A model generated the notes under the pieces. The model was given only the letters and a program-made list of their open reading frames with translations. It did not search any database and was not told the DNA's origin. A program made the position numbers and the translations under genes. Source: Peredibacter sp045999315 (GTDB lineage Bacteria; Bdellovibrionota; Bacteriovoracia; Bacteriovoracales; Bacteriovoracaceae). Taken from it: a DNA stretch of 64,000 nucleotides. Positions 8,325-17,126 of this stretch are shown piece after piece. Numbering within the stretch: position 1 is the stretch's first letter; the number at the start of each line of letters is the position of its first letter. The DNA lies in assembly GCF_045999315.1 (NCBI RefSeq), contig NZ_CP174607.1, forward strand, positions 310,001 through 374,000. The letters run 5' to 3'.

Positions 8325-8879
8325 TTATAGTTTACAGTTTTCAACAAGGTAACGATCAGAAGTTACAGTGTTGTACATATTGTCAGAAACTTTTATGTCT
8401 TCCTTTGAATCGAAAATTGACTCGTAACGAGACTGAAGTTTTGAACCAAGATAAGCTGAATCTTTACAGCCCATGATGTTTGACATGGTAACGATCGTTT
8501 CGCCGTTTGATTTAGCGATGTCGTTTGCTAAAGCTTCGCGGTTAGCGGCAATGAACTTATCCATGTTCTTCTTCACTTCGGCAGAGGTCGCAGATTTTTC
8601 TTGAACACAGTTTGAAGTTCCAGATGACATACCAAAAGTATTGTTACCGTATGTGCTGTTAGTTGTAGCAGCAAGAATTTGACCGCCGCGACTCTCAGAT
8701 TCACCAAACAATACAGAACCTAATCCACAACCCGCCATTCCGTAATAACCAGCATCGGCCTTATCAACAGCAGAGCCAATTAGACCTTTGTTCTTTTTAG
8801 TTGTTTGTGCCTTTTTTGTTTGGGCAACCGCAGACATCGACACGCACAACGCGATACCGATTACGAGTAATCGTTTCAA
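8325..8879 (-). CDS. DUF3015 family exported protein (first copy)
   Basis: I start this at TTG 8879 (KRLLVIGIALCVSMSAVAQ), because AAGGAGG lies five to six bases upstream. An upstream in-frame ATG at 8912 would place that ribosome site inside the gene and spoil the signal peptide. The mature protein has a Lys/Thr-rich spacer (TKKAQTTKKNKG), then YYGMAGCGLGSVLFG and the DUF3015 core ILAATTNSTYGNNTFGMSSG, with cysteines in TSNC, IMGC and ENC. It differs from its neighbour mainly by the basic N-terminal spacer. The pair probably arose by tandem duplication. Confidence 0.85.
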   Translation of the reverse strand: MKRLLVIGIALCVSMSAVAQTKKAQTTKKNKGLIGSAVDKADAGYYGMAGCGLGSVLFGESESRGGQILAATTNSTYGNNTFGMSSGTSNCVQEKSATSAEVKKNMDKFIAANREALANDIAKSNGETIVTMSNIMGCKDSAYLGSKLQSRYESIFDSKEDIKVSDNMYNTVTSDRYLVENCKL

Positions 8880-8953
8880 AACTTCCTCCTTGAAGGTAAA
8901 TAATCTGTACATAAAAGCTTAAGGAGGAATTAAGATTTTGCAAACTTAAGTTA

Positions 8954-10276
8954 GTGGTATTTATCTTCCCTATGATAGGGGCACTTTCAAGGCCAATTGA
9001 TAAGGCCATCTTAATTTACTTTCGAATCTGCACCGGTATCCTGATGTCACAGGAGCTGATCAACAGCCTTCTCATTGGAAAACACCGCGAATATATTGAT
9101 CCTCAATTTCATTTTACTTACCAGTTTTTTGATTGGGTAAAACCATGGTCATATCACGGAATTATCATTCACTATTTCGTCATCATTTTCGCGGGCTTCA
9201 TGGTGGCAGCAGGAATCTGGTATCGTCTTTCGGCGCTGGTGCTATTTCTCGGCAGCACGTCTCTCTTTTTGATGGAAATGTCGGAGTACATTAATCATCA
9301 CTATCTCTATTGCTTGCTAAGTTTTTGGATGATCTTTCTTCCATTGAAGAACGATGGAAAATCCACCGCCCCTGCCTGGACGCTCTATTTAATTTTATTT
9401 CATATGGCACTCGCCTACTTTTTCGGGGGTATTGCGAAGTTAAATTCAGATTGGCTGAGTGGAACTCCTATGGATTTATTTCTCGCAGCAAGAACAAATT
9501 ATCCTCTCGGTTTTCTCTACTCTCAAAGCTGGGCTCCCTTATTTTTTAGTTATGGTGGAGTTCTGTTTGATCTCTTAATCGTACCGATGATGATTTTTCC
9601 CAAAACTAGAAAAATCGGTCTTGCGGCCTCAATTGTTTTTCATTTATCGAATGTCATGATGTTTGGACTCGCTACCTTTCCTTGGTTTTCATTACTACTC
9701 ACCAGTATGTTCTTTGATCCTTCGTGGCCCAGAAAGATTCCCTACCTCAATCAGTTCATGGCCCCTAAAAAAGAAGAGGCGGTTCAACCACTAGGTCCAG
9801 TCTTGACGGGAGTTCTTGCAATCTATGTATTAGTTCATATCACTCTCCCTCTTCGCCATTTTGTGCTCTATCCGGAGAACCCAAACTGGAGTGAAGAAGG
9901 ACATATGTTCTCTTGGCGGATGATGCTTAGATCAAAATCAGGGAATGTGTACTTCACGGTAAAAAGTGGTGATAAGAAATTAATCATATCACCCAAAGAA
10001 TATCTCACTACTCGGCAGATCAATGATCTCTTAGGAAACCCTGAGATGATCCTTCAATTCTCTCACTTCTTGCGAGATAGATTTCAAATGGACTGGAAGA
10101 TGCCGGTAGAAGTCTATGCCTCTTCTAGAGTGAGATTAAATGGAAGACCTGCAGTGGAAATTATTAAACCAGGAACGAATTTAGCGAAGATTGAAAGATC
10201 AATTAAGGCCTATGATTGGATCATGCCTCTTGAACAGGAGCTTCTGACCTCCAATGAAGAAGGCCAGAAGAAATAA
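8954..10276 (+). CDS. HTTM-domain (vitamin K carboxylase-like) membrane protein
   Basis: This is a polytopic protein of up to 440 residues with about seven to eight hydrophobic segments in the first 290 residues. Its motifs resemble the HTTM/VKGC family: YINHHYLYCLLSFWMIFLP, YFFGGIAKLNSDWLSG and ASIVFHLSNVMMFGLATFPW. The C-terminal 140 residues are soluble and polar, resembling the extra domain of gamma-carboxylase-like proteins. The biochemical role of bacterial HTTM proteins is mostly unknown. The start is unclear: GTG 8954 or ATG 8972. An AAGGAGG at 8921 is too far away for either. The gene is divergent from DUF3015 and convergent with the 130-aa gene ending 6 bp away. Confidence 0.75.
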   Translation: MVFIFPMIGALSRPIDKAILIYFRICTGILMSQELINSLLIGKHREYIDPQFHFTYQFFDWVKPWSYHGIIIHYFVIIFAGFMVAAGIWYRLSALVLFLGSTSLFLMEMSEYINHHYLYCLLSFWMIFLPLKNDGKSTAPAWTLYLILFHMALAYFFGGIAKLNSDWLSGTPMDLFLAARTNYPLGFLYSQSWAPLFFSYGGVLFDLLIVPMMIFPKTRKIGLAASIVFHLSNVMMFGLATFPWFSLLLTSMFFDPSWPRKIPYLNQFMAPKKEEAVQPLGPVLTGVLAIYVLVHITLPLRHFVLYPENPNWSEEGHMFSWRMMLRSKSGNVYFTVKSGDKKLIISPKEYLTTRQINDLLGNPEMILQFSHFLRDRFQMDWKMPVEVYASSRVRLNGRPAVEIIKPGTNLAKIERSIKAYDWIMPLEQELLTSNEEGQKK

Positions 10277-10281
10277 AATAA

Positions 10282-10668
10282 TTATTCAGCAGTTGTATCA
10301 GAAACTTCTGTTTCAACACCATAAAGACAGTCTTCTAGAGTAGTCATTGATTCTAGAAGTAGCTCTTCTTTTGACTTCGCACCTTCAATAAGGCTCTTGA
10401 AGCTTTTTTCAATCGTGTTTGCATCTCTTTGAACATAGTAACCATAACCACCTACACGAGCGTTTGGCTGAGCGATAAGTTCAACGGCCATAGCTTGCAT
10501 GAAGCTTCCTGTATAAACGCCATAATCAAAAACTTTTTCCGAAGATTTGATGTAGTTTCTTTGAGCAGTCATGACACCTCTATATTCGGTCACGCATTTC
10601 AGCGCTTTTTCAGCAGCAAAAACATTAAGTGATGATAGAGCAATAAGAGAGATAGCTAGCATTTTCAT
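10282..10668 (-). CDS. Small exported protein, function unknown
   Basis: The ATG at 10668 is chosen because AAGGAG lies six bases upstream. An upstream in-frame GTG overlaps that site. The signal peptide MKMLAISLIALSSLNVFAAE is followed by about 108 residues with just two cysteines (LKCVTEYRG and LEDCLYG), which could form one disulfide, and a YYVQRDANTIEKSFKSLIEGAKSK helical centre. The tail is acidic (GVETEVSDTTAE). It does not match a family I know. It is convergent with the HTTM gene and has its own short upstream region. Confidence 0.65.
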   Translation of the reverse strand: MKMLAISLIALSSLNVFAAEKALKCVTEYRGVMTAQRNYIKSSEKVFDYGVYTGSFMQAMAVELIAQPNARVGGYGYYVQRDANTIEKSFKSLIEGAKSKEELLLESMTTLEDCLYGVETEVSDTTAE

Positions 10669-10744
10669 AGGCACTCCTTGTGTTTGCCCAACACTCTAGT
10701 AAGCCACTCGGATTACGTCAAAAAGGAATGAGTTAAAGTGTTTA

Positions 10745-10773
10745 CAAAAAAAAAGGCCCTCTTTCGAGGGCCT
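10745..10773 (-). terminator. Intrinsic terminator of rpsA
   Basis: On the minus strand AGGCCCTC / GAGGGCCT closes a GAAA tetraloop and is followed by nine T. It begins 41 bases after the rpsA stop and probably ends the long series of minus-strand genes that starts at prfB. Confidence 0.92.
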
Positions 10774-10813
10774 AATTCATTCATAAATAGCGGAATGGGA
10801 ATTATAAAGTTTA

Positions 10814-12553
10814 TTAAACTTTGAAGCCTTTAAGCTTGTCAGCAAGTGTAGAAGGCTGAGCAACTTCTGGCTTATAGCTAGATTTGTACTCGCCTGAAGC
10901 TACCGCTTTCATAGAAAGGGCAATCTTCTTAGCTTGCTTGTCGATAGAGATAACGATTGCCTTAACTTTGTCACCTTTAGCAACTTTGTCAGACGGCTTC
11001 TCTACGCGCTCTTCAGAGATTTCAGAGATGTGAACTAGGCCTTCGATACCTGTCTCAAGTTCAACGAATACGCCGAACTCAGTGATACGAACAGCTTCAC
11101 CTTCAACAGCTGAACCTACTGGCATACGCTCTTCGATGCGCTTCCAAGGATCTTCCTCAAGTTGCTTAAGACCTAGACAGAATTTTTGGTTTTCTTTGTC
11201 TACAGTTACAACAGCAGCTTTAACTTTTTGTCCAACTTTGAACTCTTCCGATGGGTTGATGTTCTTTTTTGTCCAAGAAAGGTCAGATACGTGGATTAGA
11301 GCATCTACTTCTTCGCCAAGGTCAAGGAATAGACCGAAATCTACGATAGCCTTAACTGTACCTTCAACAACTTTACCAACAGTATATTTGTTAGCTAGAT
11401 CGTCCCAAGGATTTGGCATAAGTTGCTTAAGACCAAGAGAGATTCTCTTGTTCTCAACGTCTACTTCAAGAACAACAGCTTCAACTTTATCACCTACATT
11501 GTAAGTTTTGTTTGTGGCTTTTTTGTTCGTCCAGCTCATTTCTGAAACGTGGATTAGACCTTCGATACCGTCAGAAAGCTCAACGAAGATACCGTAGTCT
11601 TTAACAGATACGATTTCTCCAGATACTTTTGAACCTGGCATATACTTATCTTTAGCAGATTCCCAAGGGTTAGCTTGAACTTGCTTAAGACCTAGAGATA
11701 CGCGCTCTTTAGAAGCGTCATACTTAAGGATTTTAACATCTACTTCGTCACCAACGTTAAGAAGGTTAGAAGGATGCTTCACGCGGCCCCAAGACATATC
11801 AGTGATATGTAGTAGACCATCAACACCACCAAGATCGATGAACGCACCGTAATCAGTAATGTTCTTCACAATACCTTTCACGATCATGCCTTCTTGGATC
11901 TGAGTAAGTGTCTCATCTCTCATCTTACCGCGCTCTTCAGCTAGAATTGCACGACGAGAAAGAACGATGTTTCCACGTTTCTTGTTGAACTTAATAACTT
12001 TGAATTCCATTGTTTTACCAATGTACTTATCAAGGTTCTTAACAGGACGGATATCGATTTGCGAACCAGGAAGGAACGCTTTAACACCGATATCAACAGA
12101 AAGACCGCCCTTAACTTTTGCGATAACAGTACCTTCAACAGGCTCACCTTTTTCGCAAGCTTCTGAGATTTTATCCCAAGCTTTAAGGATTTCAGCTTTG
12201 TCTTTAGAGAGAACTAGGTTCCCCATTTGAGACTCAAGCTTCTCAAGGTAAACTTGGATTTCATCTCCAACTTTAACCTTCATTGTACCGTCGTAGTTAC
12301 GGAATTCGCGAGCAAGTACAAGACCTTCTTGCTTATATCCGATGTCGACAGTTACGAATTCGTCGTTCATAGCAACTACGCGGCCCATGAAAACTTCGCC
12401 TTCAGCAAAGTTTTTAGCGCCAGCAGAGTTGATCATCTCGCTGAATTCAGTTTTAGCTTTTTGTTCTGGAACGTCTCCCATTTCGAAGTCGAACCCTTTG
12501 ATCCAAGCTGGGATTTCAAAGTTAGTTTTAGAGGCAGTTTTTGTGGTGGCCAT
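10814..12553 (-). CDS. rpsA: 30S ribosomal protein S1
   Basis: S1 binds mRNA and helps its docking on the 30S subunit. The 579-residue protein contains six S1/OB repeats, seen as recurring GxVxxVxxxGxFVxL blocks (for example GMIVKGIVKNITDYGAFIDL, GSKVSGEIVSVKDYGIFVEL and GKVVEGTVKAIVDFGLFLDL). The repeats are separated by the SxGLKQ(L/V)xxNPW linkers typical of repeats 3 to 6. Length agrees with the six-repeat form (E. coli 557). The start has a GGGGGG purine run rather than a canonical AGGAGG, and a competing small reading frame overlaps it (12528-12578). This suggests translational control of S1, as is common for rpsA. Confidence 0.97.
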   Translation of the reverse strand: MATTKTASKTNFEIPAWIKGFDFEMGDVPEQKAKTEFSEMINSAGAKNFAEGEVFMGRVVAMNDEFVTVDIGYKQEGLVLAREFRNYDGTMKVKVGDEIQVYLEKLESQMGNLVLSKDKAEILKAWDKISEACEKGEPVEGTVIAKVKGGLSVDIGVKAFLPGSQIDIRPVKNLDKYIGKTMEFKVIKFNKKRGNIVLSRRAILAEERGKMRDETLTQIQEGMIVKGIVKNITDYGAFIDLGGVDGLLHITDMSWGRVKHPSNLLNVGDEVDVKILKYDASKERVSLGLKQVQANPWESAKDKYMPGSKVSGEIVSVKDYGIFVELSDGIEGLIHVSEMSWTNKKATNKTYNVGDKVEAVVLEVDVENKRISLGLKQLMPNPWDDLANKYTVGKVVEGTVKAIVDFGLFLDLGEEVDALIHVSDLSWTKKNINPSEEFKVGQKVKAAVVTVDKENQKFCLGLKQLEEDPWKRIEERMPVGSAVEGEAVRITEFGVFVELETGIEGLVHISEISEERVEKPSDKVAKGDKVKAIVISIDKQAKKIALSMKAVASGEYKSSYKPEVAQPSTLADKLKGFKV

Positions 12554-12578
12554 AATTATAGCCCCCCTTTTTAGACAT
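12528..12578 (-). CDS. Possible upstream ORF overlapping the rpsA start (16 aa)
   Basis: ATG 12578 follows TAGGAGAATTA, a better ribosome site than that of rpsA, and encodes MSKKGGYNYGHHKNCL before TAA. It runs in another frame across the rpsA start and ends 23 bases inside it. The AGGAGA can be masked by a five-base stem, TCTCC-AGTA-GGAGA (12583-12596). A leader peptide or decoy site controlling rpsA is possible. Expression is unproven. Confidence 0.35.
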   Translation of the reverse strand: MSKKGGYNYGHHKNCL

Positions 12579-12623
12579 TAATTCTCCTACTGGAGAGCGG
12601 TAAATATAAGTGATTTGGTAGAA

Positions 12624-13799
12624 CTAAGCGAGCTTTTTTTGCTTCTGTGTGTATCTCAGACGCTGAGTGTAAAGTTTTTCATAGTGAGCATAGAGTTCCT
12701 CAGCGTAGCGCTCGAAATGGTGCTGTTCCTGAAGCTCCAATTCAACCCCGTTGAGTTCCTCTAAGTAGTTAGGATAATTAGTGAGAATCTTGATCATTTT
12801 GTCCCGAAGCTCCCTTCCATCCTCAGGATGGTAGGTCTCCCCGAATTTCCCCTGCTTCACCAGATGGTGGCGGGTAGAAGTCCGAGGCAGAAGGACCGGG
12901 GTCTGGGTGACCAGGGCGTACAGGTCCTGATCCGAGAAAAGTTCGTGCATCGGAAGACCCACGAAAATATCACAGTCCTGGAAGCTTGAAGAGGCCAGGG
13001 GTCTCGTCTCAAAACTAATGTGCATTTCGAGATGACGTTCGAGGATCATGCGTTTTAGCCCATCATAAATAGGATGGGTGTACCAAGAGATGTCCGTTAA
13101 AAAAGTAAAAATGAGTTTCTGCTTAAACTTCAACTCTCCCAGATGATGCAAAAGTGGCGGAATGGCATCTACGAAAAGTCGCAGGTTTTTCAAATCATCC
13201 TCAGTGCGAGGAATGAAGGTCATGATCTTTTTCTTCTCGTCAGCGTGAACGGAACGAATAATCTTGGCCGGAAAATCAATTCCTGCTCCCGTCACATGAA
13301 TTTTTCTCGGATTCACTGGGAAATTTTCGGCCGCGAGTTCTCGAATATTTGGCGAGAACGTAAAAATAGAATCTGTCCGAGAGATAAACCATCTATCCAG
13401 AATATTGTTTTTCTTCCATGGAATGTCTTCATTGAAAGTAAACACCATCGGAATGTGAGGCATGCCTTTTAAAATCATTCCCAATGGAAGAAGCGAATCA
13501 TAGTTATAAGAATGGATAATATCCACTTGTTGCTTCTGGAGAATATGTTGGATCTGAAAATAAAAATTTAATTTCGGACGCCAACCATTGAGATCATTCT
13601 GGAAATATAAACGAGGAATGTCCTCTTTTTCGGCCTCTCGATCCACCAGAGATTTTTCATGGCAAAGAATAAAAGCGGCCCCACCGATGTTCCGAAAATA
13701 ACTTGCGTCCGCGATACAACGGCGCTCTATTGTCCCCCATTCTTCAGAGAGGCAAACATAGAGTATGGTAAGATCGGAAAGACGGACCTTTTCGCGCAT
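12624..13799 (-). CDS. Glycosyltransferase, GT4-like
   Basis: The 391 residues fit the two Rossmann domains of GT-B transferases. An N-terminal half begins LTILYVCLSEEWGTIERRC and has DIIHSYNYDSLLPLGMIL near 95-115, a typical HxH/SYN acceptor-side motif. The linker PRKIHVTGAGIDFP marks the entry to the nucleotide-sugar domain. The late motif CDIFVGLPMHELFSDQDLYALVTQTPVLLP replaces the usual E-x7-E; the first acidic residue is present in HELFSDQD. Overlap by one base (TAATG) with the DUF3108 lipoprotein gene and its place at the end of the lpx cluster suggest a role in LPS core or surface glycan assembly. The donor and acceptor are unknown. Confidence 0.75.
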   Translation of the reverse strand: MREKVRLSDLTILYVCLSEEWGTIERRCIADASYFRNIGGAAFILCHEKSLVDREAEKEDIPRLYFQNDLNGWRPKLNFYFQIQHILQKQQVDIIHSYNYDSLLPLGMILKGMPHIPMVFTFNEDIPWKKNNILDRWFISRTDSIFTFSPNIRELAAENFPVNPRKIHVTGAGIDFPAKIIRSVHADEKKKIMTFIPRTEDDLKNLRLFVDAIPPLLHHLGELKFKQKLIFTFLTDISWYTHPIYDGLKRMILERHLEMHISFETRPLASSSFQDCDIFVGLPMHELFSDQDLYALVTQTPVLLPRTSTRHHLVKQGKFGETYHPEDGRELRDKMIKILTNYPNYLEELNGVELELQEQHHFERYAEELYAHYEKLYTQRLRYTQKQKKLA

Positions 13800-14875
13800 T
13801 ACTTGTCCACAATATCGGCCGTGACCGATCCAATTTTAATTTTTGCCTGGGCCTTAAGAAGTGTGCGATGAGGATCATCACTGAACCAGAAATACAAGTC
13901 ACCACTCTTCAAAGTTTCACCGGTGTATTTTGTCGTCGCATGAACTCGAATGGCATTCTTCTTGCCTTTCTCCGTTTCAAGCTTCTCTCTTCCCTCTACA
14001 ACAGAACGAAGGATTAGAATTTTCCCTTTGTTGATAAGCGGAATTTCATAAACATCACCGTCTTTCAGAGGAAGTCCCTGGTAGAAGAACAGAACAGAGA
14101 ACGGATCAATACTAAAGTACGGAATTGGTTTTTCTTCTTTCTTGTCTTTAACTTTTCCGTCTGATCTCTTCTGATGATAAAACCAGAACGTTTTGAATTG
14201 ATCGCGGTCGTGCAGCTGAAGATCATCAACATCTTGCTTCGTTTCACGCTGAATCAGACTGTAACGAACTGATAGGAACTTCTCTGTGGTTACGTAAGTG
14301 TCAACAGTGTCATCGAGTTCATATATATTTGAATAAAACGGGGCCGACTTAAAACGCGCATGCAAATGCCACACTTCTTTATCATTGATGATCTTCTTTC
14401 CTTTATTCATCACCATGATCTTACCTACGGTCATGCCGAGATAATGAATATCAAGATAAACTTTCTCATCTACAAAATGGTTCGGTTTATAAAGATCCCA
14501 GACCTTCTTCGCCTTTTCGTTAACCGTAATAAGTTCAGGAGGATAATCTTTCGGAAGTGGTTTCGCCTTTGTAACAGCTTTGGTTGCGACTGGTTTCGCT
14601 TCCACTTTTACTGGAGCTGACTTTTCAACCTTTTTGGTCGAGGTCGGGTTTGTTTTCTTTTCCGGAGTTTTCGTTGTGACCTGGGCCTTTGCCTCAGGCC
14701 TTGCTTCTTCAACGGGAACGACTTCAAACTTTTCTAAGATTTTTTCTTCGGCCTTCGTCGTTTCAACTTTAGGCTGGGCCTCTTCTGTTGGCTTATTGAT
14801 TTCTTTTTCAAAATCTTTCTGCTTCCAGGTGGCACAACTACTCACTAAAAGAATCGACAGCAATGCAATTTTCAA
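13799..14875 (-). CDS. DUF3108 lipoprotein
   Basis: A lipoprotein signal, MKIALLSILLVSSCATW, gives Cys14 as the lipidation site. Residues 25-110 are a Lys/Ala/Pro/Glu/Thr-rich disordered linker that could span the periplasm. The C-terminal 240 residues match the DUF3108 style, with beta-rich repeats (LDIHYLGMTVGKIMVMNKG, HLHARFKSAPFYSNIYELDD, FYQGLPLKDGD, LYFWFSDDPHRTLLKAQAKI). DUF3108 proteins are envelope proteins of unknown mechanism. The gene lies 36 bp after lpxK and overlaps the glycosyltransferase by one base, so a link with LPS or outer-membrane assembly is likely by context only. Confidence 0.8.
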   Translation of the reverse strand: MKIALLSILLVSSCATWKQKDFEKEINKPTEEAQPKVETTKAEEKILEKFEVVPVEEARPEAKAQVTTKTPEKKTNPTSTKKVEKSAPVKVEAKPVATKAVTKAKPLPKDYPPELITVNEKAKKVWDLYKPNHFVDEKVYLDIHYLGMTVGKIMVMNKGKKIINDKEVWHLHARFKSAPFYSNIYELDDTVDTYVTTEKFLSVRYSLIQRETKQDVDDLQLHDRDQFKTFWFYHQKRSDGKVKDKKEEKPIPYFSIDPFSVLFFYQGLPLKDGDVYEIPLINKGKILILRSVVEGREKLETEKGKKNAIRVHATTKYTGETLKSGDLYFWFSDDPHRTLLKAQAKIKIGSVTADIVDK

Positions 14876-14911
14876 ATCATGTCCTTCGTAAACTCTTAAT
14901 AAGATTGTAGT

Positions 14912-16012
14912 TTACTGGACAGGAGAATCAAGTCGGAGAACTTTGCTGAGTGATTTAAGAAGCTCTGCTTCACCACTCATGAACTCAACTTTAACCTTTG
15001 TGAAAAGAATACGGCTATCCAATGATACTCGCTTCATCTTTACCATGTCTTTTTCAGAACACAGAATGATGGCGGACTGCTGAGAGGCCTTAATAAGAAG
15101 TTCGTTAACGTCTTCAGGAGTGAAGAAATAGTGGTCTGGAAAACTCACCTTCTCTGTAATTTCAACCCCAAAGTTCTCTAAATAACGATAGAAAGAATCC
15201 GGTGAAGCAATGGCAGTGACTGCAATCGCTCTCAGACCTTTTAACTCATGTATTGAGAAGATGTATTTGTCATGTACATCGAACACACCCAGTGGCTGAT
15301 AACGAGTCAGCGCCAGAGGTGGTTGATGATGAAAATGTTCCGAAATTGTGCCAATGAGCTTATCCAGCTTCTCTTTCGTGACCATATCGGCACGAGAAAT
15401 AATAATGGCATCAGCGTCTTTCAAGGCCGAAAGCCCTTCCCTTAAATAACCAAGCGGGGCCACCTTATAAAGATTCAGCGCCATGGTGGCATCAAATAGA
15501 ACAATATTAAATGAACGAAAGATCTGTAGATGTTGGAAACCATCATCAAGAAGAACAACGTCCGGATGAACTTCAGAGAAGTATTTCATCAGGTTTTCAG
15601 CGCGCTTCTTTCCAACGATCACGGCACCTTTCTTCATTTTGTTTGAAATCATGAGTGGTTCATCACCATAATCGAATGGATTCAAACGAAACTTCTGACC
15701 TGATTTTAAAAGTCCTGAAGAGTGTTCAAGTTGACCTTTATATCCACGAGTCAGAACGACCGGAGTCAGCCCTTTTTCAATCAGCCAATCCGCAAGCCAC
15801 ACAATTGTTGGAGTTTTGCCGGTTCCGCCGAAAGAGATATTTCCGACAGAGATCACAGGAACTTTAAAAGTCGCCTTCTTAAAAACACCATACTCATAGA
15901 ATGAGCGGCGAACACGATACACCCACTCCCACAAAATACTAAGCGGAGTAAAGGCAGTGCCTTTAATCAGCGACTTTAGTCTTACACGGTTCTTTTGAAG
16001 TGACTCATTCAT
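14912..16012 (-). CDS. lpxK: Tetraacyldisaccharide 4'-kinase LpxK
   Basis: LpxK phosphorylates the 4' position of the lipid A disaccharide at the inner membrane. An N-terminal hydrophobic/amphipathic segment (FTPLSILWEWVYRVRR) is followed by the Walker A region PVISVGNISFGGTGKTPT near 50-67. Downstream are DVVLLDDGFQHLQIFR, the family signature with the catalytic Asp, and DADAIIISRADM. Length is 366, near the E. coli value of 328. It overlaps lpxB by eight bases. Presence of LpxK argues that this organism can phosphorylate lipid A, unlike the phosphate-free lipid A reported for Bdellovibrio bacteriovorus. Confidence 0.95.
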   Translation of the reverse strand: MNESLQKNRVRLKSLIKGTAFTPLSILWEWVYRVRRSFYEYGVFKKATFKVPVISVGNISFGGTGKTPTIVWLADWLIEKGLTPVVLTRGYKGQLEHSSGLLKSGQKFRLNPFDYGDEPLMISNKMKKGAVIVGKKRAENLMKYFSEVHPDVVLLDDGFQHLQIFRSFNIVLFDATMALNLYKVAPLGYLREGLSALKDADAIIISRADMVTKEKLDKLIGTISEHFHHQPPLALTRYQPLGVFDVHDKYIFSIHELKGLRAIAVTAIASPDSFYRYLENFGVEITEKVSFPDHYFFTPEDVNELLIKASQQSAIILCSEKDMVKMKRVSLDSRILFTKVKVEFMSGEAELLKSLSKVLRLDSPVQ

Positions 16013-17126
16013 GGATGACCTCGGCCATATATTTAGGGACTGAGAAATTTTCTCCAGAAAGAAGATTTTTCGTCTCTTTAAGCGTGGCCTTCAGCTCATT
16101 ATAGACCTTTTCGTTCATAGTCCAAGTTCTAATTACCCGGGCCAGACGTTGAGGGTCGATCTGATGTTGTACAAACTCAGGAAAGACCATTTTCCCATGA
16201 ATAATATTCGTGAGAGAAATTGGACCCTGATAATTAATGAAATTATAAAAAATAAATTCGTTGAGAAGTGAAGCGCGGTAACAAACTACGGTCGGTAGTT
16301 CAAAGAACCCAGTACTCAAAGTGACTGTTCCGCTCGCGGCCAGAGAGAAGTGACATTCGCGCATGGCCTTCGTCAGTTCTTCAGACTCGTACCAAACATC
16401 CACGTCTTTCTTAAAATAATCGTAGATTGCCGGATTTAAGTGATTCACTTTCACCAAGTGAACTTCAACCGGAAAGCTTTCTTTCAAAATTTTTACTGTT
16501 TTGATGAATTCCGGCAAAAGCTCATGAACTTCAAAACGACGACTTCCAGGCAAGAGAAGCAGTTTTACTTTCTTCTGAATGCCTTCAAATGGTTTGGCCG
16601 GGATTAGGCCAAGTTGATCTTTATAGGTGAGCATGAGCGGATGAGGAATTGACTTCACCTGCTCCACTCCTCTCGAATGAAACCATTCTTTCTCGAAAGG
16701 GAGAATTGTAAAAAGTGTGTGAACCGTTTCGGCAAGAACCTGGGCACGATGTGCTTTCCAGGCCCATGCTTGAGGTGCCACGTAATAAAGAACTTTCACT
16801 CCACGCTTTTTAAGACGTTTTGCGAGTCTCATATTGAAGTCTTGAAAGTCGATCAGGATAGCGGTCTTAGTTCCGCGTTTCACCACTTCATTTTCAAGTT
16901 CTTTAAGAGCACGAAAATAAAATGGAACTTTTCCAATGACTTCAGAAAACCCCATGCTCGAGAAGTCTTTCAGATGATGAACGAGTTCCATCCCGTGCTT
17001 TTTAAGATCATCACCACCGACCCCATAGAATTGGACGTCCGGGCAAAGCTTAACCAGCTCTGGAAAAAAACTCATTGCATGTTCTTCGCCGGATTTTTCA
17101 CCGGCGATCAGAAGACAACTAGGCAA
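16005..17126 (-). CDS. lpxB: Lipid-A-disaccharide synthase LpxB
   Basis: LpxB is a GT19 glycosyltransferase that joins UDP-diacyl-glucosamine and lipid X. The start SCLLIAGEKSGEEHAMSFFPEL carries the G-E-x-S-G-E motif. QFYGVGGDDLKKHGMEL, YYVAPQAWAWKAHRA, LLLPGSRRFEVHELLPEFI and SLAASGTVTLSTGFFELPTVVCYR are all family blocks. Length is 373 against 382 in E. coli. It overlaps lpxK and the preceding oxidoreductase by eight bases each, showing tight translational coupling. Confidence 0.96.
   Translation of the reverse strand: MPSCLLIAGEKSGEEHAMSFFPELVKLCPDVQFYGVGGDDLKKHGMELVHHLKDFSSMGFSEVIGKVPFYFRALKELENEVVKRGTKTAILIDFQDFNMRLAKRLKKRGVKVLYYVAPQAWAWKAHRAQVLAETVHTLFTILPFEKEWFHSRGVEQVKSIPHPLMLTYKDQLGLIPAKPFEGIQKKVKLLLLPGSRRFEVHELLPEFIKTVKILKESFPVEVHLVKVNHLNPAIYDYFKKDVDVWYESEELTKAMRECHFSLAASGTVTLSTGFFELPTVVCYRASLLNEFIFYNFINYQGPISLTNIIHGKMVFPEFVQHQIDPQRLARVIRTWTMNEKVYNELKATLKETKNLLSGENFSVPKYMAEVIHE

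Noticed and set aside
8921..8953. AAGGAGG before the HTTM gene as its ribosome site
   Set aside because: The only start codon close by (TTG 8938) is out of frame and meets a stop after two codons. The in-frame starts are 27 or more bases away, so the true start remains open.
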